Assembly (NCBI GenBank): GCA_947448885.1
Contig: CANFPJ010000017.1
Span: 1-33,518, forward strand
Direction: 5' to 3'
DNA: 33,518 nt
Source: Comamonadaceae bacterium
GTDB lineage: Bacteria; Pseudomonadota; Gammaproteobacteria; Burkholderiales; Burkholderiaceae_C
Each line of letters opens with the position of its first letter. The first letter of the stretch is position 1. Under the pieces are notes generated by a model. It did not search any database. It worked only from the letters and a program-made list of their open reading frames with translations, and was not told where the DNA came from. Of this stretch, positions 16,871-25,557 are shown in pieces. Made by a program: the position numbers and the translations under genes.

Positions 16871-16900
16871 GCCGATTCAGGGACCTGGCCCTGAATCGGC
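16871..16900. repeat. Perfect 12-bp inverted repeat
   Basis: GCCGATTCAGGG (16871-16882) and CCCTGAATCGGC (16889-16900) flank ACCTGG. No T run follows on either strand, so it is not an intrinsic terminator. It lies 52 bases upstream of the peroxidase start and in its likely 5' leader, so it is either an operator or an mRNA hairpin. Confidence 0.6.
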
Positions 16901-16926
16901 ATCAGGCATTTGGCGTATCCCTGGGC

Positions 16927-16955
16927 TTGATTTTTGGCCTCAGATGGGCGATGAT
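16927..16955 (+). promoter_or_regulatory. Candidate promoter of the MerR/B12 regulator
   Basis: TTGATT (16927-16932), a 17-base spacer and GATGAT (16950-16955). The -10 box lies within a GGGCGA/TCGCCC inverted repeat (16946-16951, 16955-16960). Transcription would start near 16962, immediately before the 25-bp dyad, consistent with autorepression. Confidence 0.4.
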
Positions 16956-16966
16956 CGCCCAAACAG

Positions 16967-16991
16967 GTCGAATTGTCTAGGACAGTTCGAC
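16967..16991. promoter_or_regulatory. 25-bp dyad, candidate operator for the divergent regulator
   Basis: GTCGAATTGTC (16967-16977), TAG, GACAGTTCGAC (16981-16991): 11-base arms with one mismatch. In the minus direction, TTGGAA (17000-16995), a 16-base spacer and GACAAT (16978-16973) form a plausible promoter for the peroxidase/lipid operon, so the dyad would cover its spacer and -10. MerR-family regulators bind such dyads. That this regulator binds here is inference. Confidence 0.55.
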
Positions 16992-17022
16992 TATTCCAAG
17001 GCACCCACAAGGACATTGCTGC

Positions 17023-17988
17023 ATGAATTTTCGCGCCCAACCGCAGCCCTTGACCATGTCCATCGCCGGCGTCGAGCGCGACACCGGCTTGGCCAAAGAC
17101 ACCTTGCGCGTGTGGGAGCGCCGTTACGGCTTTCCGCAGCCGGGGCGCGATGCCTTTGGTGAGCGGGCCTATACCCTGCAAGACGTTGAAAAACTGCGCG
17201 TCATCAAGCGACTTCTCGACCAAGGCCACCGCCCGGGTCGGATCGTGGCTTTGCCCATTGAAGAGCTGCAGCGCTTGAGCCAAGGCATGTCGGGCGAGCG
17301 CGTGCACTGGGTGGCCCAAACCGATGAAGGCGAGGCCGAGGTCGATTTGCGCGATTTCATGCAAATGATCAAAGAGCACCGGTCGGAAGATTTGCGCCGG
17401 GCCTTCAGCCAAGCCGCCATCACCCTGGGGTTGACGCGGTTTGTCACCGAGGTGGTGGCGCCCCTGAATGTGATGGTGGGCGAGGCCTGGTTGCGGGGCG
17501 CCTTGGAGGTGTTTGAGGAACACCTCTACACCGAGTCGGTCACCACCGTCATCCGCCATGCCATTGGCAGCGTGCCCGAACAAGGCTTGCACAGCACCCC
17601 CAAGGTGTTGCTCACCACCTTTCCCCAAGAGTCGCATGCGGTGGGTTTGTTGATGGCCCAAAGCATCATGGCCATTGAGGGTTGCCGCTGCGTGTCCTTG
17701 GGGATTCAAACCCCCTTGCGCGACATTGTGTTGGCGGCGCAAGCGCACCAAGTGGATGTGGTGGCGTTGAGTTGCAGCATCAACATGAACCCCAACCAAG
17801 TGATCGATGGCTTGCAAGAGTTGCGCAGCATGTTGCCAGCCCATGTGACGATTTGGGCGGGCGGCAGCTCGCCGGCATTGCGCCGGCGCGAGATCCCCGG
17901 CATGGTGCCCCTGACCCAGCTCAGTGAAATCGCCCACGAGGTGCGCAAATGGCGCGCCACCCATGCGCCAAAAGCCCCTCAGCGCTAA
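17023..17988 (+). CDS. MerR-family B12-binding photoreceptor regulator (CarH/LitR type)
   Basis: A 321-residue regulator. Residues 12-80 are a MerR winged helix-turn-helix (SIAGVERDTGLAKDTLRVWERRYGFPQP). Residues 105-185 form the helical cap and contain Trp156-x9-Glu166-His167, the W-x9-EH signature of adenosylcobalamin-binding CarH. Residues 194-310 are a Rossmann-like B12-binding domain with E-S-H205-A-V-G (the lower-ligand histidine motif), SCSIN near 250 and WAGGSS near 280. CarH/LitR proteins repress in the dark as B12-bound oligomers and release DNA on light. The residue after Trp156 is Leu, not the His of Thermus CarH. ATG 17023 has AAGGA about nine bases upstream. Divergent from the peroxidase/lipid operon, its probable target. 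Confidence 0.9.
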   Translation: MNFRAQPQPLTMSIAGVERDTGLAKDTLRVWERRYGFPQPGRDAFGERAYTLQDVEKLRVIKRLLDQGHRPGRIVALPIEELQRLSQGMSGERVHWVAQTDEGEAEVDLRDFMQMIKEHRSEDLRRAFSQAAITLGLTRFVTEVVAPLNVMVGEAWLRGALEVFEEHLYTESVTTVIRHAIGSVPEQGLHSTPKVLLTTFPQESHAVGLLMAQSIMAIEGCRCVSLGIQTPLRDIVLAAQAHQVDVVALSCSINMNPNQVIDGLQELRSMLPAHVTIWAGGSSPALRRREIPGMVPLTQLSEIAHEVRKWRATHAPKAPQR

Positions 17989-18167
17989 ACCCAATTGCGC
18001 CCTTCTTACCCGGGCCAGCGTTGGCCGCTCGCCAGCACAAGGCGCACTGCCCTGTGGCATCTTCGCGTTGGCACCACGGGGCGTTTAGGCGGCCAAGCGC
18101 CCGCAGCCTGAGCATGCTTTCGCCGTGATGGGTGCCACATTCGCAACGCATCCCTAGAATCGCCGCC
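17989..18167. other. Intergenic region between the regulator and rfaE2
   Basis: 179 bases with no recognisable gene. A weak GGCCA/TGGCC hairpin follows the regulator gene near 18005-18020, without a T run. No clear sigma70 promoter for rfaE2 was found. Confidence 0.4.
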
Positions 18168-18659
18168 ATGGATGAACCCGACTTTTTGGCCAAATGTGTG
18201 GCCCCAGCCCAGGCCGTGGCGGCGGTGCAGGCCTTGCGTGTGCGCGGGCCGGTGGTGTTCACCAATGGGGTGTTTGATGTGTTGCACCGTGGCCATGTGA
18301 CCTATTTGGCCCAGGCGCGCCGCTTGGGCGGCAGTTTGGTGGTGGCCCTCAACACCGACGCCTCGGCCCGGCGCTTGGGCAAGGGCGACGACCGCCCTTT
18401 GAACCGCGAGGCCGACCGCGCCACCTTGATCGCCGCTTTGGCCTCGGTGGATGTGGTGACCTGGTTTGACGAAGACACGCCGCTGCAACTCATTGAAGCC
18501 TTGCGCCCGGATGTGCTGGTCAAAGGGGGCGATTACGACATGGCCGTTTTGCCCGAAACCCATGCCATGGCCCGCTGGGGTGGCACCGCCTTGGCCATCC
18601 CTTTTGTGACGGGTTATTCCACCACCGCTTTGGTGCAGCAAATCCGCCAAAACCGCTGA
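18168..18659 (+). CDS. rfaE2: D-glycero-beta-D-manno-heptose 1-phosphate adenylyltransferase
   Basis: The enzyme activates heptose-1-phosphate with ATP to ADP-heptose for the lipopolysaccharide inner core. The 163-residue protein equals the C-terminal nucleotidyltransferase half of E. coli HldE; in many beta-proteobacteria the two halves are separate genes (RfaE1 and RfaE2). It has TNGVFD (32-37), the HxGH signature as HRGH (40-43), KGGDY (119-123) and GYSTT (149-153). ATG 18168 is the start that gives the family-like N-terminus; an ATG-less upstream extension was ignored. It converges with glnE, seven bases apart. Confidence 0.95.
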   Translation: MDEPDFLAKCVAPAQAVAAVQALRVRGPVVFTNGVFDVLHRGHVTYLAQARRLGGSLVVALNTDASARRLGKGDDRPLNREADRATLIAALASVDVVTWFDEDTPLQLIEALRPDVLVKGGDYDMAVLPETHAMARWGGTALAIPFVTGYSTTALVQQIRQNR

Positions 18660-18666
18660 TGCCGAT

Positions 18667-21429
18667 TCAGGCGGAAGCTGCGGGCTGAGTCCCCAAGGTG
18701 CATTCCCACAAGCGTTCGATGGCCAGGCTTTCGGTGGCCACGGTTTCGGGCGCCACCTGGGTCGGGGCTTCGTCCAAGCGCGCGCGGTGTTGCAAGCGGC
18801 GCAAGCTGCGATAAGCGCGGGCCGCGGTTTGGCCCACACCGGTGGGCAGCAAGCCCACCGCTTCGGCGTGTTGCAGCAAGGCGATGTTGCCCACATTGGC
18901 GCGCAGCCCGGGGTGGGCTTGGCCGTGGCCGAGCACCAAAAACTGCACCGCAAACTCTGCATCGACCATGCCGCCCGGCCCATGTTTGACGTCAAACAAG
19001 CCCGCGCGCGGCGGTCGGGCTTGGCGCAGTTTGTCGCGCATGGCGCCGATCTCTTGGGCCAAGGCGGCGAGGTCGCGCGGTGCGCAAATGACCTGCTCGC
19101 GCACCGCCTCAAAGCGCGCTTGAAAGTCGGCCTGGCCCACGCAAAACCGCGCCCGGGTCATGGCCTGGTGCTCCCAGGTCCAAGCGGTGTTGCTGCCGCG
19201 CTGGGCTTGGTAGTTGGCAAACGATTCGAAATCGCTGACCAACAAGCCTGAGTTGCCATTGGGTCGCAGCGCGGTGTCAATTTCGTACAAATCGCCTTCG
19301 GCGGTTTTGACGGTCAGCCAGTGGATGATTTTGCGCACGTACTGGGCATAGATTTCACCGGCCTGCTCATGCGCGTCGTCGTACACAAACACAATGTCCA
19401 AGTCGCTGCCGTAACCCAGCTCTTTGCCGCCCAACTTGCCGTAGGCCAAGATGGCAAACGCGGGTGCTTCGCGGTGGCGTTGCTTCAGGCGCTGCCACAC
19501 CCATTGGGCGGTCACCCGCAAGATCACATCGGCCAACGCGCTCAAGTCGTCGGCGACTTGCTCCACCCCCAAGCGGCCCTCCACGTCGCGGGCCAGGATG
19601 CGAAAGGTCTCGGCATGGTGGGCGCGGCGCAGCAAGTTGAGCAGGCTTTCCTCGTCGTCTTGGCCCACGCCGGCCAAAGCCTGCTGGCGCGCGTTGAGGT
19701 TGCGCTGCATCTCGGCGGGGTCAAAGCGCTCCATCAGCAAGGCCGGGCTGGCCAACTCGTCAATCACCCCGGGGTGTTGCAGCAAATAGCGCGCGGTCCA
19801 GCGCGCGGCACCGAGCAAGCGCAGCAATTGTTGGTGCACTTGGGGGCGTTCGAGCAACAGGGCCAAATAGCTCTCGCGGCGCAGCAGGGGCTCGATCCAA
19901 TCGCACCAACGCAGCGCAGCGGCTTCGCTGATGCTGCCCTCTTGGGTCCACTGGTGGGTGCGCTTGATCAGCTTCACCAAACGCTGGCGCCCGTCCTCGC
20001 GCAAGGCCCGCACGCGTGGGTGCTCGGGCCACTCGCGCACCCGCGCCGCCAAGGCTGGGGGCAGCAGGGGCGCCAAGGCCTCCAGGTCCAGCGCTTGGTC
20101 GATGTCGCTGGCCGCATGGGTGGCGGCATCGCTGCCCCTGGCGACCGGCGCGGTGGAGGCGCCGTCTTGCCCGAGCAGGCGCTCAAATTCGCCCGCCACC
20201 ACCGCGCGGTGGCGCGACAACGCGGCTTGCAGTGCGGCCGCATCGGCCAGCCCCAAGCTGTGCGCCAACCACTGCAGGTCGGCCGCATCGGTGGGCAGCA
20301 CATGGGTTTGTTGGTCGTCCAGGTATTGGATGCGGTGCTCCACCCGGCGCAAAAACACATAGGCCTGGGCCAGCGCTTGGGCGGTGGGCTCGGGCATCAG
20401 CTGGGCGCGGGCCAGGCGCTGCAAGGCATTCAGCGTGGGCCGGGTGCGCAGCTCGGGGAATTGCCCGCCACGCACGACTTGCAACAGCTGCACGGTGAAT
20501 TCAATTTCGCGGATGCCACCGCGCCCGAGCTTGACGTCGTTGGCCCGCTCGGGCCGGCCCGCGCTGTGGCGCGCCGCTTGGTCGCGGATTTGCCGGTGCA
20601 AGCCACGCAGGGCTTCAAACACGCTGTAGTCCAAGTAGCGCCGATACACAAACGGCTGCACCGTGTCGCGCAAAGCGTGGGCCTGTTGCATGTGGCAGCG
20701 CGGCGCCACCACCCGGCTTTTGAGCCAGGCAAAGCGCTCCCACTCGCGGCCTTGGACCAAAAAATACTCTTCCAGCGCCAACAGCGAGATCACCGCCGGC
20801 CCCGACAGGCCATTCGGGCGCAGGGCCAAGTCCATGCGAAACACAAAGCCATGGGCTTGGGTGTCGCCGATCAAGGTGTAGATCAGCTTGACCGCCTTGC
20901 TGAAGTAGCCCTGGTGGTCGATCTGGCCGCGTCCGTCGTCGCGCCCGGTGGTTTCGCCGTCCTCTTCGTAGACATAAATCAAGTCGATGTCGCTGGAGAC
21001 ATTGAGCTCGCGCGCGCCCAACTTGCCCATGCCCACGATCCAAAACGGGCAGCGCGTGCCGTCGGCTTTGAGTGGGGCGCCATGCAGGGCGTCGAGTTGT
21101 TCAAACGCCACTTGGCAGGCCACGTCCAAGGTGAATTCGGCCAATTCGGTCATGGCGCGGGTGACCACCGCCAAATCGGCGCCTTGTTCGGTGTCGAGCA
21201 CCACCAGGCGCTCGAGCACACATTGGCGCAGGCAGCGCAGGGCATCGGGCACGTCCAGGCCAGCCTGCTCGCGCAGCCGTGCATAAGCCACTGCCATGCT
21301 GTCCGCCACGGGTGCGCCAGGGGGCAGGTGTGCCAGCCAATCGCCATAGCGGCGGCGCAAGCGTTGCACCAATCGGCTGTGCGCAGCCTGCGCTGTGGGG
21401 GGGGGTGCGCCGTGCAGGGGTTCGCTCAT
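18667..21429 (-). CDS. glnE: Glutamine synthetase adenylyltransferase/adenylyl-removing enzyme
   Basis: The bifunctional enzyme adenylylates and deadenylylates glutamine synthetase in response to PII and glutamine, controlling nitrogen assimilation. The 920-residue length matches the family. The N-terminal (deadenylylating) nucleotidyltransferase motif GMGKLGARELNVSSDIDL starts at 133, and the C-terminal (adenylylating) motif AYGKLGGKELGYGSDLDI starts near 660. LGRGGIREIEF and KHGPGGMVDAEFAVQ are the conserved linker motifs following each catalytic domain. It is divergent from yhdP with only 33 bases between start codons. The antisense strand of this gene happens to be open for about 714 codons, which is a composition artefact. 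Confidence 0.97.
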   Translation of the reverse strand: MSEPLHGAPPPTAQAAHSRLVQRLRRRYGDWLAHLPPGAPVADSMAVAYARLREQAGLDVPDALRCLRQCVLERLVVLDTEQGADLAVVTRAMTELAEFTLDVACQVAFEQLDALHGAPLKADGTRCPFWIVGMGKLGARELNVSSDIDLIYVYEEDGETTGRDDGRGQIDHQGYFSKAVKLIYTLIGDTQAHGFVFRMDLALRPNGLSGPAVISLLALEEYFLVQGREWERFAWLKSRVVAPRCHMQQAHALRDTVQPFVYRRYLDYSVFEALRGLHRQIRDQAARHSAGRPERANDVKLGRGGIREIEFTVQLLQVVRGGQFPELRTRPTLNALQRLARAQLMPEPTAQALAQAYVFLRRVEHRIQYLDDQQTHVLPTDAADLQWLAHSLGLADAAALQAALSRHRAVVAGEFERLLGQDGASTAPVARGSDAATHAASDIDQALDLEALAPLLPPALAARVREWPEHPRVRALREDGRQRLVKLIKRTHQWTQEGSISEAAALRWCDWIEPLLRRESYLALLLERPQVHQQLLRLLGAARWTARYLLQHPGVIDELASPALLMERFDPAEMQRNLNARQQALAGVGQDDEESLLNLLRRAHHAETFRILARDVEGRLGVEQVADDLSALADVILRVTAQWVWQRLKQRHREAPAFAILAYGKLGGKELGYGSDLDIVFVYDDAHEQAGEIYAQYVRKIIHWLTVKTAEGDLYEIDTALRPNGNSGLLVSDFESFANYQAQRGSNTAWTWEHQAMTRARFCVGQADFQARFEAVREQVICAPRDLAALAQEIGAMRDKLRQARPPRAGLFDVKHGPGGMVDAEFAVQFLVLGHGQAHPGLRANVGNIALLQHAEAVGLLPTGVGQTAARAYRSLRRLQHRARLDEAPTQVAPETVATESLAIERLWECTLGTQPAASA

Positions 21430-21462
21430 GGGCAGGCTGGGGTGGTGGCAGGGGATAATTCG

Positions 21463-24400
21463 ATGGACCTACACGCGCCCATGACCCAGACCTCGCCAGC
21501 CACCCCACTTGCCCACCCTGGGCTGCGCATGCTGGCGCGCTTGGCGCGGGGCCTGGCTTGGACGCTGGTGTGGGCTGGTGTGGCCTTGTTGCTGGTGTGG
21601 GGCTGCATCCATGCGCTGATTGTGCCCCGCATTGGCGAGTTGCGGCCCTGGATCGAGCGCCAAGTGGTGCAGAAAATGGGCGTCAACCTGCGCATGGGCG
21701 AGCTCAGTGCCCACTCAGAGGGATGGATCCCCACCTTTGAAATCCAAAACCTGCAAGTGCTGGCCAGCGATCAACCGCAAGACTTGCCCAGCTTGAGCGT
21801 GGCCCGGTTGGTCATGCGCTTGTCGATGCGCTCGCTCACCAGCTTGTCGTTTGACCAGGTGCATTTGGAGGGGCTGGAGATCGAGGTGGGGCGCGATGCC
21901 CAAGGCCAGTGGCAGGTGGGCGGGCAAAAGCTCGATGGTGCGGACAACAGCGATGCGCTGGACTGGTTTTTTTCGCAGGCCGAATTTGTCGTCAGCCAAG
22001 GCCGGGTGCGCTGGCGCGACGACACCCGCCCCGGCCCCGAACCGGTCTGGCTGGAAAACGTCACGGCGGTGGTGCGCAACCACCTGAACCAACACGATCT
22101 GCGGCTCGACGCCACGCCGCCCGCCGGCTGGGGCGATCGGCTCAGCTTGCGCGGGAATTTGCGCCAGCCCTTGCTGAGTTTGCACAACGGGCGCTGGCAA
22201 GAGTGGTCGGGGCAGTTGTATGTGAAGGCCCCACGCCTGGACGCGGCCTGGTTGCGCACCCCCTCCCAGCTGGGCAACGACGCGGACCCCTGGCTCAAGG
22301 GCGCTGGCGCGGTCGAGGCTTGGGTGGACGTGGTGGCGCCGATGCAAATCAGCGGCATCACCGCCGACCTGCTGTTTGACCGCGCTGAATTCCAGTGGGC
22401 CAGCGGCCTGACCCCCTTGGACCTGCGCGACCTCAAAGGCCGCGTGGGCTATGCGCGCACGGCCAATGGCCATGCGGTGTTCAGCGACGACTTGCAGTTT
22501 GCCACCGCCGAGGGCGAGCACTGGCCCGGTGGCGCGGTGCGCTTGGGTTGGCGTGGCGAGCGCCCCGGCGACGGGCCACTGGAGCTGAGCGCCGACCGTT
22601 TGGACCTGAGCGCCCTCACCCGCATTGGCCAGCGCCTGCCCCTGCCTGCGGCCGTGCGCGAGGCCTTGAGCGCCCACCAACCGCAGGGCCAGCTCGAGCG
22701 CCTGCAAGCGCAATGGCAGAACGCGCCTGACGGCCCCCGCTACAGCGCCAAAGGCCAATGGCGCCAAGCCCGCCTCAAACCCGCGTTGCTCGCCGGCCAG
22801 TGGCCGCTGCCCGGCCTGCAAGGCGCCGATGTGGCGTTTGACCTGGACCAAACCAAAGGCAAGGTGCAGCTGCGCATGCAGTCGGGCCTGATCGAAGGCG
22901 CTTTGGGCTTGAGCGAGCCCCGCTTGGTGGTCGACAAAGGCCAAGCCGATGTCGAGTGGCAGCTCAATGCGGGTGCGCTGGCCATCAAGTTCAAGGACGT
23001 GCAGCTGAGCAACGCCGATGGCGTGGCCGAAGCCAGTGGCAGCTGGAGCAGCGCCAAGGGCGAGCACCCGTGGCCTGGGGTTTTGGACCTCAAAGGCAAA
23101 ATTGTGCGCGTCGAAGCGCGCCAGCTGCACCGCTACCTGCCCACCGCCATCGATGCCAATGTGCGCGACTACCTGCGCAACGCCTTGCTGCGCGGCCAAG
23201 GCCTGCAAGCGGCGGTGCGCATCAAAGGCGACTTGAGCCAGTTCCCGTTTCGCCAACCGCAGCAAGGCGAGTTTTCCATCCAAGGCCAGCTCAAAGACGT
23301 GGGTTTTGCCTATGTACCGCCCCCTGCACCAACCCCTGCGTCCAGCGCCACGGCCGCGCGCGCACTGGCCGGGCCGCTGGAGTGGCCGGCCTTGAGCGTG
23401 ACCTCGGGCGAACTGCTGCTCGACCGCGCCAGCTTGCACATTAAAAATGCCAAAGCCCGCATGCCTTTGGCGGCCAACTTGGCGTGGCAAAACATCCAAG
23501 CCCAAATTGCCGACATGGGATCGGCGCCGCAAGTCGAGGTCAGCGCCGATGGCCGCGCCCCCTTGGGCGAGTGGTTGACATTGATCACCCGTTCACCCCT
23601 GGGCGGATTGACCGGGGGGGTGATGGACAGCGCCCAAGGCAGCGGTCAGGCCGACCTGCGCTTGTCGCTCACCTTGCCCCTGGCCGCCTTGGAGCGGACG
23701 CGCGTGCAAGGGCGCCTGGTGCTGCCCGGCAACGACTTGCAGTGGTCGAGTTGGACCCCGGCCATGTCGCGCTTGCGGGCGACGGTGCAATTCACCGAAA
23801 CCAGCTTGAGCGTGACCGATGCACAAGCCCGTGTCTGGGGCGGTGACACGCGCTTGGACCTTCGCTACAACACCCGCGCAGCGGTGGATGAGTCACCCTT
23901 GAGCTTGCAAGTGCAAGGCGCCATCACCGCCGAGGGCATGCGCGCGGCACGCGACTTGCCGGGCTTGGCGCGCTTGGCGCCGTTCTTGCGCGGGCGCAGC
24001 AACTACAGCTTCAACCTCGGCTTGCGCCAAGGCCAACCCGAGTGGCAACTCACCAGCAGCTTGCAAGGGCTGGAGATCGCCTTGCCCGCGCCCTTGGCCA
24101 AAAGTACCGACGCCACTTGGCCCTTGCGCGTGGAGCAGCGGGTGGCGCGGGATGGCCGGCGCGACAGCCTGCAAGCCAGTTTGGGCACCGCTTTGAATTT
24201 GCGCTACGAGCGCGACACCAGTGCCGCCACGCCCCGCGTGCTGCGCGGGGCCATCGCCTTGGGGCAGGGGGCCAGCGAGGCCTTGCCTTGGCCGGACCAA
24301 GGCGTGTTGATCAAGCTCAATTGGCCACAAATCGATTTAGACCGCTGGCAAGCGGTGATGGACAGCGATGCCGTGGGCGGTCTGGGTGCGGCGGGCAGCA

Positions 24401-25557
24401 GCGCCCCCGGCGCTGCCGATGGGTGGGACGCGTATGTGCCCAATGCCGCCGTGGTACAGGCCCAAAAAGTCACCTGGGACCGGCGCGAGCTGCACCAACT
24501 GCACTTGGGTGGCACGCGCCAAGGCCCGCTGTGGCGGCTCAACCTGCACGCCCAAGAGTTGGAGGGCTACCTGGAGTACCGCCCGGTGCAGGCCAACAAC
24601 CCGGCGCGTTTGTACGTGCGCTTGGCACGTTTGGATGTGCCGCCCAGCGCCGTCAGCGACCTTGAAAACCTGCTGTTTGAGCAACCCAAGAGCATGCCCG
24701 CCATCGACATGGTGATCAACGAGTTGCAATTGCGCGGCAAAAAACTCGGCCGCGCTGAAGTCGAGGCGGTGAACCTGCCCAGTGGCCCGCGCGCGATTGG
24801 CGAATGGCGCCTCAACCGCTTCAACCTGAGCGTGCCCGAGGCGCAGCTGAGTGCCACCGGCAGTTGGTCGGCGGTGCCGGGCCAGGTGCGGCGACGCACC
24901 CAGCTCAAGTTCACCTTGGACATCGCCGATGCCGGCGAATTTTTGGCCCGCATGGGCACGCCTGGCGCGGTGCGCGCGGGCAAGGGGCGCATGGAAGGCC
25001 AGGTGGGTTGGCAGGGCTCGCCCATGACCATCGATTACCCCAGCATGAGCGGGCAGTTCAATGTCAACGTGGAACGCGGTCAATTCCTCAAGTCCGACCC
25101 CGGTGCGGCGCGCTTGCTGGGCGTGCTGAGCTTGCAGTCGCTGCCGCGGCGCTTGACGCTGGATTTCCGCGACCTGTTCAGCGAAGGCTTTGCCTTTGAC
25201 TTCTTTCGCGGCGATGTGCAAATCGAGCAGGGTGTGGCCATCACCAACAATTTGCAAATGAAGGGCGTGGCCGCTGCGGTGCTGATGGAAGGCCGCGCCG
25301 ACATCCAACACGAAACCCAGGACATCAAGGTGGTGGTGGTGCCCGAAATCAACGCCGGCACCGCCTCCTTGGTCTATGGGGTGATCAACCCCTTGGCCGG
25401 CTTGACCAGTTTTCTGGCCCAACTGGTGTTACGCCAGCCGCTGATTGACGTCAACACCCGCACCTTCCGTGTCGATGGCAGCTGGGCCGACCCGCGCGTG
25501 ACCCCCATCAGCAGCGCTGAGGGCGATGCCAAAAACCCCAGGACGGGCAAACCATGA
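21463..25557 (+). CDS. yhdP: YhdP family AsmA-like envelope lipid-transport protein
   Basis: A 1,364-residue protein (E. coli YhdP is about 1,266). One N-terminal membrane helix lies at about 31-54, after which the whole protein is periplasmic and beta-rich, with the AsmA-like C-terminal region (MGTPGAVRAGKGRMEGQVGW, FNVNVERGQFLKSDPGAARLLGVLSLQSLPRR, and the end VRVDG-type SWADPRVTPI). YhdP bridges the envelope and moves phospholipids to the outer membrane. ATG 21463 has AGGGG eight bases upstream; ATG 21481 is an alternative. The open frame extends far upstream but only as antisense of glnE. Its stop overlaps the next start (ATGA). Confidence 0.95.
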   Translation: MDLHAPMTQTSPATPLAHPGLRMLARLARGLAWTLVWAGVALLLVWGCIHALIVPRIGELRPWIERQVVQKMGVNLRMGELSAHSEGWIPTFEIQNLQVLASDQPQDLPSLSVARLVMRLSMRSLTSLSFDQVHLEGLEIEVGRDAQGQWQVGGQKLDGADNSDALDWFFSQAEFVVSQGRVRWRDDTRPGPEPVWLENVTAVVRNHLNQHDLRLDATPPAGWGDRLSLRGNLRQPLLSLHNGRWQEWSGQLYVKAPRLDAAWLRTPSQLGNDADPWLKGAGAVEAWVDVVAPMQISGITADLLFDRAEFQWASGLTPLDLRDLKGRVGYARTANGHAVFSDDLQFATAEGEHWPGGAVRLGWRGERPGDGPLELSADRLDLSALTRIGQRLPLPAAVREALSAHQPQGQLERLQAQWQNAPDGPRYSAKGQWRQARLKPALLAGQWPLPGLQGADVAFDLDQTKGKVQLRMQSGLIEGALGLSEPRLVVDKGQADVEWQLNAGALAIKFKDVQLSNADGVAEASGSWSSAKGEHPWPGVLDLKGKIVRVEARQLHRYLPTAIDANVRDYLRNALLRGQGLQAAVRIKGDLSQFPFRQPQQGEFSIQGQLKDVGFAYVPPPAPTPASSATAARALAGPLEWPALSVTSGELLLDRASLHIKNAKARMPLAANLAWQNIQAQIADMGSAPQVEVSADGRAPLGEWLTLITRSPLGGLTGGVMDSAQGSGQADLRLSLTLPLAALERTRVQGRLVLPGNDLQWSSWTPAMSRLRATVQFTETSLSVTDAQARVWGGDTRLDLRYNTRAAVDESPLSLQVQGAITAEGMRAARDLPGLARLAPFLRGRSNYSFNLGLRQGQPEWQLTSSLQGLEIALPAPLAKSTDATWPLRVEQRVARDGRRDSLQASLGTALNLRYERDTSAATPRVLRGAIALGQGASEALPWPDQGVLIKLNWPQIDLDRWQAVMDSDAVGGLGAAGSSAPGAADGWDAYVPNAAVVQAQKVTWDRRELHQLHLGGTRQGPLWRLNLHAQELEGYLEYRPVQANNPARLYVRLARLDVPPSAVSDLENLLFEQPKSMPAIDMVINELQLRGKKLGRAEVEAVNLPSGPRAIGEWRLNRFNLSVPEAQLSATGSWSAVPGQVRRRTQLKFTLDIADAGEFLARMGTPGAVRAGKGRMEGQVGWQGSPMTIDYPSMSGQFNVNVERGQFLKSDPGAARLLGVLSLQSLPRRLTLDFRDLFSEGFAFDFFRGDVQIEQGVAITNNLQMKGVAAAVLMEGRADIQHETQDIKVVVVPEINAGTASLVYGVINPLAGLTSFLAQLVLRQPLIDVNTRTFRVDGSWADPRVTPISSAEGDAKNPRTGKP

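Noticed and set aside
18660-18670. GCCGATTCAGG repeated here and in the 16,871 inverted repeat
   Set aside because: A single half-site in the glnE stop region without a dyad partner; most likely chance.
19321-21462. Open frame of about 714 codons in front of yhdP on the plus strand
   Set aside because: It is exactly antisense to the conserved glnE gene, is rich in Gln, His, Gly and Ala without domain features, and yhdP has its own start with a ribosome-binding site.
21715-23532. Minus-strand frame of 605 codons
   Set aside because: Antisense to yhdP; repetitive His/Gln/Ala content and no recognisable fold.
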